A stretch of DNA of 64,000 bases, from assembly GCA_019454045.1 (NCBI GenBank), contig SKCR01007559.1, positions 1-64,000 on the forward strand, given 5' to 3'. The DNA is from Zanthoxylum bungeanum. Its lineage: Eukaryota > Streptophyta > Magnoliopsida > Sapindales > Rutaceae. A model generated the notes under the pieces. It saw nothing but the letters and a program-made list of their open reading frames with translations, searched no databases and was not told the DNA's origin. Positions 13,586-25,402 of the stretch are shown one piece after another (within the stretch, counting starts at the first letter, position 1; each line of letters begins with the position of its first letter). A program made the translations under genes and the position numbers.

Positions 13586-14419
13586 GTATGCTCGTTTCTC
13601 ATTCGAAATAATTCTCGACTCCTTTTAGTTTTTTTTGTATCCAAAGTCTCATCAATGGATTAGCGGCAGCAATCTACAAGATAATATTTTTAAATAGTAG
13701 CATAATATTTTTCATTTCAAAATAATAACATTAATTGATTATGGAATTTTAAATCTATTAGTGCCATTCTACTTTACGTAATTTCGTAATCTCTCTTAAC
13801 GAAAATATATGAATTTGAATATCAAAATTCCATAGCGGGAAGTGGATCCCATGACATTTACTCCAGCCTCACACTATCGACAGTCTTGGCCTTTATAAAC
13901 TCATTAGGTAGACCTTCAAAGTCAATCACATTCATGTGACTCCTAGTTTGGTCCTGAACCGTTTCTTATCCTTACATTATCGACGGTCGTGGATTAAGAA
14001 GTATTCCAGGTGTATACTTATTAATATGCACACCCTCATAATAATGATGGTATTGGGTGACTATGTTACCTCATCATGCTACATCTAATATTTTACCGGA
14101 GCGACCTAAGTTATGAGCACTTATACCCTTACAATAACAACAGTCTTGGATATAAGTAGTAAGAACTCATTCATCTCCGTATTGACAAGACGAACCATCC
14201 AATAATGCTCCAACATTACTAATACGATTACTTAAATAAATTAATCACCTAATCACATGAGATTTATGACAATCAAGTCATTAATTTAATTAGGTCAAAA
14301 TTTTAATTTAAAACATGCTTTACATATCTAATATGTCTTATACATAATTAAATTAAAATTACTATGACATAGATTCAAAAACATGTGTTGCGTGGTTAAG
14401 CCTTACTCTAATACCATTC
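13586..14419 (-). mobile_element. Gag start and leader of element A
   Basis: This is the continuation of element A beyond the solo LTR. The first 100 bases on the minus strand join the gag frame that resumes at 11505. The rest is untranslated leader. It resembles 2740-3580, with shared TTTACGTAAT and CATAGCGGGAAGTGGATCCCATGA-like stretches. A primer binding site is next to the LTR that begins at 14420. Confidence 0.6.
14404..14416 (-). other. Primer binding site of element A
   Basis: The minus strand reads TGGTATTAGAGTA, one change from the TGGTATCAGAG initiator-Met site, and it ends three bases inside the LTR start at 14420. It marks 14420-16805 as the 5' LTR of a minus-strand copia element. 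Confidence 0.7.
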
Positions 14420-16805
14420 TGTTGGGGCAGTTGTGGAATCTCTATGGTCGGATCGGTACTTCGTGTAGCGGAAATGGGTCTCACTCATGGATATCAAGTA
14501 TGGGTGTAATTTTAAATAATTTAATGAAATACTATATTTCATTACGAGTGTATAGAAAAAATCGGAACTGAATCGAAGTCTGGATGCTCAAAAACAAGCG
14601 AAAATAAAATTAACGCATGTAGCGCGTAAGCGAGTGCTACAATGCGCGCACGCACTGTGCGCACAGCTCCTTCATTTTTTTATTTCTTTTTACTTTCTTT
14701 CAGCTTACTTTCTAGTGAGCTGAAGTAATTAGAGTCTATTACCCTAATTTCTTCCAGTTCCTTAAATACTTTAAAAATATCCAAAATTAATTTTTAACAT
14801 CAAAACCAACATCAACACATGTTATAGAATAAACATCAAGTTTTTCAAAATATCAAACATTGTTACAAAAATATAAATTTATTCTAAATATGCACTTATG
14901 TAAATTTTGAATCCAATACACGAACCAAATTAGAATCCAAATAAGAAATATCTTGTGAACAATTCTAGGTCAGCCAAAGGTGGTCATGTGATTCTAGAAT
15001 GGTAGCCATAGCTCTAAGTTTTAATCTAGAATTCCAAACTCTAATTTTATGTTTATGTCTAACATAAATATTTTGACCCAATATAAGCATATTGTGTTTA
15101 TACTTTCAAAGCATCCTAACACAATTAATTAGTCTTATTTCATAGTAAGCTATGTGATCATGCATCCAATACATAAAATAGTATAACTTAAGAAAAGTTC
15201 AAACTTACCTAGCAAGTTTGATGCAAAGATCCAATCTCATTCTCTTGTTGAAATGGTAGGAGAACCTCCAAGGTTCGTAGATCCAATCTTGATTCTAATA
15301 TTAGCAAGCTTCAATCCAAGATCCAATCTTGATTTCTCCTAGACGAAATGTTGTAGAGACCTCACAAGATTCTGTAAACACTTCTCTAACTTAGGCTAAT
15401 TTCTCTAAGAATTTGCTTGTACTTAGCTTTCTCAAGATTTTGTTTTGCTTAATTAAAATCTTCCCAAAGCTCGCTATTTATAGCAAAACTTATGTAATTT
15501 TTAATTAATAAAAGTTATAATCAACTTTTAGGTGGACTTAATCTAATTTATCCAAATATATATAATTAGGTGTGACTAATCTCAATTATCTCCCACTTTG
15601 ATTTAATCCAATTAAATCAAGCCAAAACCACCTATTATTACATACTTACAATTACCATAATATTCTAAAATGGTACAGATAATTATGATTTTACTATTAA
15701 GCCATTGTGTAATTATTGAATTAATCTAATTAATCCAATTAGGTCAAAGTAAATAATCAATGATATCCAATAACACTTGATTAACTTAGTTGATAATCAT
15801 AATATCGAATATTATCTTTTATCAAAATTAATCGGCTACCCAAGTGCTCAACGAGTACATTTCATATTGGGACTCTCTAAGTTCAGACACGTTTTTCATA
15901 TAAGCCTAGATAATATATACGTAATTAGACCACCTCCGAATTCACGAAGAACAGGAACGACCTTTTTGAACTATACAAGTCGAGGTCATCACATATGTCT
16001 AACAATCCCTCCGTCATAGGCTATCCGAGTTGCGCTTAGGAAACATAGAATACACCGTCAAGTTTCTGAGGCGCACATTTCATGTCGACATGTCCACGAT
16101 TCTTCATAATTGATGTGATCCACCCTAGGTGATTGACTTTGGCCAAAGCTTAAAGAATCGTGACTTTACTCACATGGATACCTAAACCCCTTATGGTACA
16201 CATACGGACCGATGGATCCTATTTTGTTTCGCATTTGATTACTGAGTGCATTGGTCCACACCCAATGAACATCTAGAGACCAGACCATGAAGGTTTCTGA
16301 CATACATGGCATCAAAGTGTAGAGGATCTCACACAAAATTAATTTTATCCTATAATCAAAGGATTACATATGCTATTTGACTCGACGAGATTCCTATTGA
16401 CGGTGGTGTGTACTTCCAACTATTAGGAATCACTGTGAGTCATTTAGTATTGGGTCCAACCAATACCCATGTGTCTATAGTTCCAAAACTCATGGTACAT
16501 CAGGTTAAACCATTGGAACTCTAATCCAATATACGACATATGCTAGTATTCTATGTTATAGGAATTCGACCGTATTCCAAAACCAACGACTATGAATATT
16601 TACTTTAAGAATAGTTTATAATAGTAATACTTGTTCAATATTACTACAAGACTATTCTAAGGTCGATGTCATACTTAGAATATCTATACATCAATCTAAT
16701 ACGCATAATGACAATACCATTAATAAGATATGAAATTGTAGTTAATATATTAATAAATAAGAAAATGTACAATTCAGATTGACACTCCAAGCACCAACTT
16801 CGACA
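14420..16805 (-). mobile_element. 5' LTR of element A (copia)
   Basis: The LTR runs 2386 bp from TGTTGGGGCAG to CAACTTCGACA. It shares family-A blocks with LTRs 1 and 2, such as CCAAGTGCTCAACGAGTACA and GGACTCTCTAAGTT. It is clearly more diverged from them than they are from each other. It has a primer binding site at its left edge and gag-pol of the same strand beyond. The bases CTTTC follow it, but a matching partner for a target duplication is not in the window. Confidence 0.7.
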
Positions 16806-18357
16806 CTTTCGACCTAGAATCATTTGTCTTTAAAATGCTTATTGGTGGTCGAGAGCTTGGTGATCAGACTCTTGCCTTTGGAGAAAGTAGATAGGTAGCA
16901 CCAACCCTTATACTCTTTCAGGTTAGCATTAAGACGGTGGAGCTGATGCAGCTCTTAAACAGTAGGCTCACCCAAATCGGCCTGATTCCAGATGACATAT
17001 AGCCCGACTAGCACTCTTCATTAATTTAAATTCAGCTACATGGGGCTGGTTCATGGCAACGAGTATCTTGGACAAGTATCCCTACATGGGCAGCCTTAAA
17101 CCTATATCAAATAAGGTTGCGCATATCGCCACCTGGTTACCTATTGGCTGGCATGCTCGATCAATGTCACAAGGTAGATCTAAATATATACCCTCGGGAA
17201 TGTTGAATTTCTCCTTCAACTGATCCAGCTCGACCCTAGTGATAGACAAACATATGTCAATGTTCAGGCCTTCAAAGCTTAGAGGGGGCATATTAGATTG
17301 GGTGGGGTTTTCTGATAGTAAACGATTGATCTTCTTCTTCAGAAGTGGTTGAGGTGGTGTCAAGAATTAAAATCATCGGGTCTAACATTTTGGTCAACGA
17401 AAGGAATAACTCTATAGTAAGAACGATCTCAAGTGAAAGAGGGCATAAGGCTTCTGATTCTGATATGATTCTTCAAAATGACGACCCGAGGTGTGAGATT
17501 ACTCAGATTAGTAAAAGTTAATGGGCCTATTCTATTGTTATGTGAGCCTAAAATAATTTTTAGGGTTTTGTTGCTCTTTCATCTTCCTTGAGTAAACTAA
17601 CATTATGAAGCTGTAGGTGCCCTAACAATGGCGAGAAAGAAAGTTTTCACAAATAAGCAAAAACATAATCAGAACACAAAACCAGAGGCACGACATAGAT
17701 GCTACCTGAAGTATGACCTGACATATTCATACATTTCTATACAATATGCCCTAAATATAAAAAAACCATCATATAAATCTAAAAACAAAAACGCATCAAA
17801 AACCCAGAAACATGCCATATCCATCACCCAAAAGCATTTATCCATCATGCATTATTTGTAAAACATAAAGATATATTCGAAATAAGAACATATAGGGGAT
17901 TATGAGGCACTTACTTGTATGTTGAAGTAATGATTAAAGGCTGAGAATAAGTGTCAAAAGTTCTGAAAAGATGAAGAAATGACATTTATATAAGCTACTT
18001 GGGTTAATCTTGATCGTTGGTTCAAAATTAAAGCAGTGGAAGAATGCCACGACTCAGATCGATCATCACCGTTGAATTCCAATTAAGGGCTCGGATAAAG
18101 GTCACGTGCTCAGTTAATCTCAATAGTTCATTTTTTGACAAGCAAGTCACAGATAATTGACACCTGATACATCGGAGAAATGAAGCGAATAAGAGACTTG
18201 ATAAATATGATAAGCATTTAATGAAGGTAATTATGCCTTTGCATATCCATAACGGTGTTTCGAAGCCCTATAACTGCCTTTTCAGATGCCGAGGAAGGAA
18301 ATAGGACCAAAAAATGAGGGAAAATTTGGCAGCGTGCAAGAAGTCTGCCCCAAGGTT
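16806..18357. other. Old gypsy-type DNA without a clear gene
   Basis: Apart from the short coding remnant at 17082-17363, I see no gene here. The ORF beginning at 17628 has no recognisable domain and is rich in Lys, Asn and Tyr, as expected from AT-rich DNA. The stretch probably belongs to the older element into which the compact LTR element at 18363 inserted. Confidence 0.4.
17082..17363 (-). pseudogene. Remnant of a 'putative gypsy type transposon' protein
   Basis: The 93-residue open stretch contains LKEKFNIPEGIYLDLP followed about 30 residues later by DIGLRLPM. This arrangement resembles the N-terminal domain of plant retroelement proteins filed as 'putative gypsy type transposon' (Pfam Transposase_28), where a Y-x-IP segment precedes a conserved GLRLP. 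The frame ends where the domain normally continues into a Pro-Phe segment. It is a short fragment and not a functional gene. The family assignment is from memory of the motif. Confidence 0.5.
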
Positions 18358-18362
18358 GTTAG

Positions 18363-18978
18363 TGATATGATACATGAAGTGGCAACAAAATAAGCCTCGA
18401 AGCATGGATCTAAACATCAAAGGAAGAAGCCTGATAATCCATTCACGTTATTTTGCAATGAAGAGGGTTCAAGATATATTAGTGAAGGCCTCCCAGATGG
18501 GGTTAATGTTAGTGTTTATTCTATAGTGGGCCAAATATTATGGTGCCAAGATTTTATTTGTAATAAGAATAATTACATAGAGCTATTTTTAGGTTTTTTA
18601 ATATTAAAATTAGGTTTCCATTGTATTATTTAAGCAAGCCTGTCATTAATAAAAGGGATGAATGTTTTACCCTAAAAATTAATATTGTCATTAGGCACTT
18701 TGGTGGTGAGGCCGTGGATGGCTAACCATGGAAGATTAGATTCTCTTCAAAACTTATCAAAGAAGGTTGATGTCCTTTGTGGCGTTTCAAGCAAATAGGG
18801 ATTTGTAAGGCTTTATTCTTCACGGGTTTCTAATCTTTAAACCTCGTTGTGCTTTCCTGGGTGCTCATAACAATCTTTTGTGGGTTCACGGGCCTTGTTC
18901 CCGCGGGGTTCACGGGAGTTGCGTGGATAACAATCTCTTGTGGGTTTGCTTAGCTTTGCTCCATACAGGTTTTCATCA
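18363..18978 (+). repeat. 5' LTR of the compact element
   Basis: It starts TGATATGATACATGAAG and ends GTTTTCATCA. It matches 19536-20154 along its full length with scattered differences. Confidence 0.88.
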
Positions 18979-18980
18979 GT

Positions 18981-18993
18981 TGGTATTCAGAGC
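18981..18993 (+). other. Primer binding site of the compact element
   Basis: TGGTATTCAGAGC lies two bases after the LTR end. It equals the initiator-Met site TGGTATCAGAGC with one extra T. Confidence 0.7.
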
Positions 18994-19049
18994 TTTGGTT
19001 GCCGAGCAGGTTATATCTTATAGTTTGTGTCTTTTTAATTTTTTTTCTT

Positions 19050-19325
19050 TCTTTCTTTGTTTATGATTTTTTTTTCTTTGAGTCCTATTTCTGTTATTTT
19101 TTTTCTTTTCATTGAGTTATGTTTCTGTTCCTTCGTTTCTTTTTTTCCTTGAATCTTGTTTCTTTTCTTTTTTTTTCTTTTCTTCGAGTCATGTTTCTGT
19201 TAATTTTTTCTTTTCTTTGAGCTCTGTTTCTGTTAATTTTTTTTCTTTCATTTGATTCTTATTTCTGTTCATTTTTTTTCTTTTTTTTTGTGTCCTGTTT
19301 TTGTTAATTTTTTCTTTTCTATCTT
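19050..19325 (+). repeat. T-rich tandem repeat inside the compact element
   Basis: About six imperfect units of roughly 40-50 bp are visible. Each has a GAGTCxTGTTTCTGTT-like core followed by a long run of T with C (TTTTTTTCTTTTCTTT). It fills half of the internal region and has no coding content. Confidence 0.7.
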
Positions 19326-19535
19326 TCTTTTTCTTTTGTCATCCTACATATATTGGATTCAAAAATTTCAAAAACAAATTTAAAAAAAAACGTGGGCGGT
19401 GGAAAAAAAACATAAATCATGCGCCACAAAAAAAGGAACAGAAAGACAAATCAAATTTGGTTAGAGATAAAGTGATTGGACATTACAGATTGACCTTAAA
19501 GATTCAAGGACGAATCTTCTTAAAGAATGGGGGAA

Positions 19536-20154
19536 TGATATGATACATGGAGTGGCAAGAAAACAAGCCTCGAAGCATAGATCCAAGCATCAAAGGAAGA
19601 ATCCCAATAATCCATTCACATTATTTGGAAATGAATAGGGTTCAAGATATATTAGTGAATGCCTCCTAGAGGGGGTTAATGTTAGTGTTTATTATATAGT
19701 GGGCCAAATGTTATGGGGCCAAGATTTTATTTGTAATAAGGATTATTACATATGGCTATTTTTGGGTTTTTTTAATATTAAAATTAGGGTTTTCATTGTA
19801 TTATTTAAGCAAGCCTGTCATTAATAAAGGAGATGAATGTTTTACCCTAAAAATTAATATTATCATTAGGCACTTTGGTGGTGAGGCTGTGGATGGCTAA
19901 CCATGGAAGAGTGGATTCTCTTCAAAACTTATCAAAGGAAGTTGTTGTCCTTTCTGGCGTTTAAAGTAATTAGGAGTTCGTGAGGCTTTGTTATTCACGG
20001 GTTTCTAATCTTCAAACCTTGTTGTGCTTTTCTGGGCGCTCGTAACAATCTTTTGTGGGTTTCACGGGCTTTGTTCCTCCAGGGTTCACAGAAGTTGTGT
20101 GGATAACAATCTCTTGTGGGTTTGCTTGGCTTTACTTCAGGCAGGTTTTCATCA
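19536..20154 (+). repeat. 3' LTR of the compact element
   Basis: It starts TGATATGATACATGGAG directly after a polypurine tract (AAAGAATGGGGGAA, 19522-19535) and ends GTTTTCATCA before the target duplication. Confidence 0.88.
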
Positions 20155-20281
20155 GTTAGACCTAGGAAAGAGTTTTGATGATATAAGAAAAGTCAGTATG
20201 ATAGGCAGCATGCAAGAAGTCTGCCCCGAGGTTGTTAGACCTGGGAGAGAGTTTTGATGATATAAGAAAAGTCAGCATGAT

Positions 20282-20835
20282 AGGTTTTTAACCCGAGAAT
20301 ATCATGTCGGTCCTCGTCTATATACACTACCATCTTTTTTGAAAAGTTCCAGGCAACAACTCCCAAACTCATTGATATCGAGAACGAGATGGCAGATGTT
20401 GATGGTGATTTTTCGGAAGACCATTACCCCAAGGAGGGTCATAACCCGAAGAAAGGTAATAAAAGATATTATACTTGGCCAATATACTGATGGCTAGCTT
20501 CAAATGAGGTGAGGATTAAAAGAATGGCTCGACTATGGTGACCGAAAAGTGCCCTCAAAATCAGAGTATGTGGAAGACAATGCAAGCAATAGTATCGACC
20601 TAACCATATAGAAGATAAGTTTTGAGGCTCTACTGAGATATCATACGAGCCGACCCGATGAGGTCACTTTGTATGACACCATGACCCGGTCAAGGTGTTG
20701 GAGGAAGAGCTTTAAGAAGTATCATCTTCCTTGGTAGATCGACAAGAGAAACGAAGTGAGATCATTAGCCGACCAGTATTAAAGCGTTGTGACATATGAT
20801 CTACCTAGGTAGGAGCGCTTCTAGAAGACTAACGA
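20282..20835. other. Degenerate repeat DNA, no recognised gene
   Basis: A short open stretch near 20375-20480 is acidic and shows no domain I recognise. Base composition is richer in GC than the flanks. It is probably decayed gypsy internal sequence linked to the LTR-like unit that follows. Confidence 0.35.
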
Positions 20836-21275
20836 TAGAGGAGAAAAAATAGCAGTTCATAGTGGTCGTAGGCCCTGCTAGCCGTCATAGGTCAGTGCTA
20901 TGACGATGATTGAGCAAGTCTAATTAGTTTGATCTCAGAGCAGTTAGGTAGAGTTGTGGCTATAATGATGACTAAGTGGCATCAGTTGATGTCAAAGTTG
21001 GTGAAATAATAGATTTGTGTGCCTATATAAAGATGTTGAAGTCACAATTTCAAGGGTTGGCAATTTTCACATTTTATAACACTCGCAAGTTGAGAGTAAG
21101 AGCCTGTAAAGCAAACTAGTGATAGAAATAGAAAGTGAGTCGTGACCCGACCACATTGTAAAATCTAAGGGATTAGTTATTATAATTCGTGATTCCTAAG
21201 TTGAGTGCTCGAGTCGGTGTTTACTCCGAGCACTATAAAAGTGATCCTCTTTCTCCCGTGGACGTAGGTTGGAGT
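20836..21275 (+). repeat. Gypsy-LTR-like unit 1, left part
   Basis: The sequence resembles the promoter and R-U5 part of a gypsy LTR. It has a CACTATAAAAG TATA-like box near 21230, then a short transcript-start-like region. The unit continues after the copia element at 31300-31461 with ACCAAATAAATTTTTACCTCTGTG. A second copy of the whole unit is at 31462-32085. The family-B element split this copy and duplicated GGAGT. Confidence 0.55.
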
Positions 21276-23205
21276 TGTTGGACACTTATGACCCATAACG
21301 TCACTGTTTGTAAAAGATATTGTGTTTTTGTATAAAATTAACTATGTAGTAATGAAATTACCTTTTACCGTTTTGTAATTTATTTACTTTGATATATAAA
21401 TGGTAAAAGTCCTTATGATTAGTTCCGGATTGAGATGATATGAGACAGTATCAATCCATAACGGTTTAATCATTAAATATCCCTAGTCGTAGTATTATCG
21501 AGATTGGATATCGATAATGCGGAATAGACTAGTATTGCACTTGTGCGCGTTGTGAGGGCATAACGGCATAGTTCTCATATATTTAAGTATTGGATACTTA
21601 TGCAAGTGCGATAGGAGGTTGTGTTTTACCGATGGTATGGAAAACAGCATCGCTCTGGATAGACCCCATGGAATCCGATTGGTAGTATATATATATATAT
21701 GTGTGTCTATGAGAGTCCGCTTCAGGGCAGGTGTATTTGGTCTTAACCTGAGACTTGCATCGCTAGTACTTGCGACAATCGATATGCTTTGGTTTTGGTC
21801 ATCCAGGACTTTAGCAGGTTCTGTGTACGCCTCTTCTGGGTTTACTGAGAATCGTAATGTATTGGATGTGATGTCAAGACGGAAGTATCACTTCAGACAT
21901 ATGGAGATGATGATCACGCAGGGATTCGAAACTAGTTCTCTATTATGTTGCAACCATCGGGATAATATGACAAGGTCAGGATTATCCGATTCAAAGAGAC
22001 TAGTTGCTTGATATCCGATATGTGCTTCGTACGGGGCAGACACTATTCCAGCCTCAGGCCTTGCACGTGAACATCAGATATTGGGTCGCTATACACGATA
22101 CTACGTATACTACACCTGATAAAGATCGTATATTCCATTAAGAATATTTCTGGAGAATTGGGTAGGCATGACGTTTTGCTAGAAGCCAACCTTATCTCGT
22201 AAATCGATAAAAATATAGTACGAGGTACGTACGTGTTCGGATAGTCTGACGATCGGATTTACTGCCAACATATCCAGGGATCTCTTGGGTCACTTCCCGA
22301 AGATTCATCGATGACGTATGATTCAAGCTTAATTAATCTGGGATTAATTACGGAGAGACTTTATCTTGGATAAAGTACTATTTGAAGAGAGAAAAAGATT
22401 AATTTGGAATTAATTGATTAAATAATATATTCGATATATTAAACAAAATTAGATTTCGAAGCTGAATTAAAATTAGATTTTAATTCGGGTAAACAAGTTA
22501 ATTTAAAATTAATTCGTAAGCGACGTGAATAGTAATTTTACTAGGCATAATTATTCAATTAAATTCGATTTAATTACGTCACGACGGAAATTCGTTAATT
22601 TGAAATTAGCGAACCCGAGCCCGGGAGTGTTTGCGGGACCACTCGCATTCGGAATCGAGTGAGGCCCACATGTCACATCAAGTGACACATCACATGTCAC
22701 CTTTATTCAATTTTGGATGATGTGATTAGGTGGAGTTGGTGGAGACTTTGAAAGCACTCCAAAGTCAAAGATTGAAAGACTTTTACCAAATCACTTTTGG
22801 TATATCTTTCTTTTGTTTTTTTGAAAATAATTACACAACTTGATATTTTCTCTCCCTTTGCCGAATTTGGCAAGCCAAATACTCTCCCCATTTTGCTTCT
22901 TCTTCACCAAAACTTAAAGGAAGTATTTGAAGAATTTTTGTTGCATTAATTCTCATAGAGCTAGCACTCATCAAGGATCATTACAAGGTGTTAGGGAAAC
23001 CTACTTGAGGGCTTGGAATCTTCAAAAGCTTGGAGCTTGGCATTCTTCCTTTTGGCCGAATCCTTGGTGTTCTTGGAGGAGAAATTTTGTTGTTTGACGC
23101 ATCCATAAACCGATCAATGTATATGTGATTCCGCCACTCTTCATTGTTCTTCATTCACATTTCTATGCTTATTATGATCCTGGGACTAAACCTAGAAACC
23201 CAACA
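21276..23205 (+). repeat. 5' LTR of element B
   Basis: It starts TGTTGGACACTTATGACCC and ends AGAAACCCAACA. The same sequence recurs at 29376-31294, and a diverged relative forms the solo LTR at 11511-13580. A (TA)n-like run near 21690 is longer here than in the 3' copy. The 130-residue frame at 21619-22011 is LTR sequence and not a gene. Confidence 0.93.
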
Positions 23206-23206
23206 A

Positions 23207-23220
23207 TGGTATCTTTAAGC
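23207..23220 (+). other. Primer binding site of element B
   Basis: TGGTATCTTTAAGC starts one base after the LTR end. The first seven bases match the initiator-Met site; the rest departs from the usual AGAGC. Confidence 0.6.
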
Positions 23221-25402
23221 TAATTTGAGCATGAAATGAATTAGGGTAAAATTTGGGTAAAATCAATTTGAGCATGATTTGATAAAATTGATTGATTGAG
23301 TATGCTTGAATGATGATATATTGAGGTTGTATTGGATCAATTTCATGAAATATTGATTGGATCAATTTTTACCCTTTGACTTGGCTTGGCCGAATGCTAT
23401 ATTACCCTATAAGTCATGGTATTTTTTGTTTTGTTGATCATTGGATGACGTGAAATGATTGGGAATGTTGATTTAAATTCAATCGGATGAAAAATGAAAT
23501 CAGACAAAATTCTACTCCATTGCCGTGACTTAAAGAGCATGTAATGAGATGATTTTTGATTCAAAAATGTTGGACATAAGTTGAACAAAAGAATACATAA
23601 TTAATTAGTTAAATTGTATTTTGGAAATATTAATTTGGGTAATTAATTGATGTATTACACTTTAATTAATTGGATTATAAAATTTGGAATTTTAAAATTT
23701 GGTTAATTGGACTTAATTTTGAATTGGGCTTAAAATTGTTGTATTTGGACATAATGGGCTTGGTTAGGCCAAGTTGGTTTAGGCCAATTGGATTGGATCC
23801 AAATTAGGCCTAAATCATTCCATTAAGTCCAAATATGACAAATGGGCTTTAAAAGTTTAATTGGGCCTTATGGGCCAAAATTGGTTTCTTGGCAAATGAG
23901 GGTGATTCCTTAATTGGGCTTGGTAATTGGATTTGACCCATATTGACCAAAGCTCATGTCTTATGAAATCAATTGAAATCCCATCGAACTTTAATTAAAC
24001 GAACATTGGATGTTAGTTGGGCTTTGAGACCCGATAAGATTAGATATGGAATCTAAGTCGTTAAAGCGCATTAAGTATAGTTATTTAATTTGGAATTAAA
24101 TAAATGAATTAGTATTGAATACGAATTAAATTAGATTTAACGAGTAGTTCGATATAATTCAAGAATCGTACTTTAAAGTACTTATTCTTAAACGAGTTGG
24201 ACTCGCGCAAAAATCAAATCGTTGTTTGAACATTGGATGATCACATAATTAAAGACTAATTAATTGGATTAGATTGATTGAATTGCATGCTATGAATGAA
24301 TACATGGATGTGTGAATGAATAGCGTATATCGGATGGATATTAGAAGGGAAATGGTAATTTTAGAAATTATTGTAAATTTGGAATTTATTAAATTGGACC
24401 TGCGTGTCCAGCCTTATCTCTCATTATTTCTTTGTATTCTCTTCTCACCTAATTCCCCTCAATGTAATGAGGTTTCTCTTATTGTATTATGTAATTGGGT
24501 AGAAGTAGAATAGTGCTAGCCGGGGAGAGGAAATGGAGTGATTTGTTCTAGGAACAATCTGTTAAATATCCATCCGCATATCGTTATTAATTTACTTTTC
24601 GCGCCTTATTATGCTTTTAGAATGCATGCTTAAGGATGTATGATAAGACCTTAACAAAGATAATAAACTGGTTGCCAATTTACGCGAAAAACCCTCAAAA
24701 CATATTAAGCGTTATTTCCTTCCATTGAGTGATTCTTACTAAAGATCCAAGATTGGCGTTGGATTGTTGGCCAAAGTCAAGGCCTTTGTCAATTGCGGAT
24801 GTGTTTGAATCATGAAGGCCTTGTTCCACATCGGTGTCTTGTCCAAGTTGTGATTTGTTGGCCAAAGTCAAGATCACTTCTTGTCCATCGACATTGGTTA
24901 CGAAGCTTTCCATGTCAATGGGTCCCGCTTAACTGGAATCATTAAGCTTGTTGTGCCAAAGTCAAGGCTTAGTTGATTCAAAGGAAAAGGTTAGGAAAAT
25001 ATATTGGATATATTGGCATATATATTGTATATATGTTTCGGACTTGGATGTCCACCTACCGATCTAGGAATTGGATGAGATACAATTGATCTTCGAGATC
25101 TACCTAGTTAAATATCATACAGCTTGTTGGCCAAAGTCAAGGTTGTGTGTTATTTAACGGGATCCTAGCCCACTAGAAAACTGGGTTTCCCGAGTACTCG
25201 ACAGAGGGTTAGAGGCTCGCCGAAAATAGTGGGAGGCTAGTATTGAATTTGTAATTTCGTTTAGATACTTAGCTTTACGCGCTTTCAAATTATTTCATCA
25301 AAATTATTTTATTAGTTGGACTAATACAATGTTATTTTTTCTTGTAACAGTTAGACTGTACCCATATATTGTTGATTAGATAGTTGGACTATCGTAATCA
25401 AG
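23221..25402 (+). mobile_element. Long leader of element B with repeated motif
   Basis: This 2.2-kb stretch before gag has no credible gene on either strand; the minus-strand frame at 24695-24913 is a chance opening. The motif TTGTTGGCCAAAGTCAAG occurs at 24764-24781, 24855-24872 and 25124-25141, with a variant near 24948-24966. The first half is AT-rich and has many TTGGGCTT and AATTGG runs. Confidence 0.7.

Larger units (their letters stand above)
18363..20154 (+). mobile_element. Complete compact non-autonomous LTR retrotransposon
   Basis: The element is 1792 bp with LTRs of 616 and 619 bp and an internal region of only 557 bp. A perfect 5-bp target duplication GTTAG flanks it (18358-18362 and 20155-20159). 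A primer binding site TGGTATTCAGAGC follows the left LTR and a polypurine tract precedes the right one. The internal region has no gag or pol. It has a T-rich tandem repeat and, just before the polypurine tract, the sequence AAGGACGAATCTTCTTAAAG, which resembles the end of gypsy pol. It is best read as a TRIM/SMART-like or deletion derivative of a gypsy element that needed proteins supplied by others. Confidence 0.88.
18330..20281 (+). repeat. 79-bp tandem direct repeat, first copy split by an LTR element
   Basis: The second copy is intact at 20203-20281 and starts GGCAGCATGCAAGAAGTCTG. The first copy is in two parts, 18330-18362 and 20160-20202, because the LTR element 18363-20154 inserted inside it. 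The copies differ at a few positions. The duplication therefore existed before the insertion. Confidence 0.75.

Noticed and set aside
21619..22011. 130-residue frame, with a relative at 29794-30102
   Set aside because: Both lie at the same place in the two LTRs of element B. The similarity is due to the LTRs and not to a protein.
22703..22891. Conserved 62-residue minus-strand frame, repeated at 30792-30980
   Set aside because: The pair is identical because the LTRs are identical; no protein evidence.
24695..24913. 72-residue minus-strand frame with plausible composition
   Set aside because: It overlaps the repeated TTGGCCAAAGTCAAG motif and has no domain; it is a shadow of the leader.
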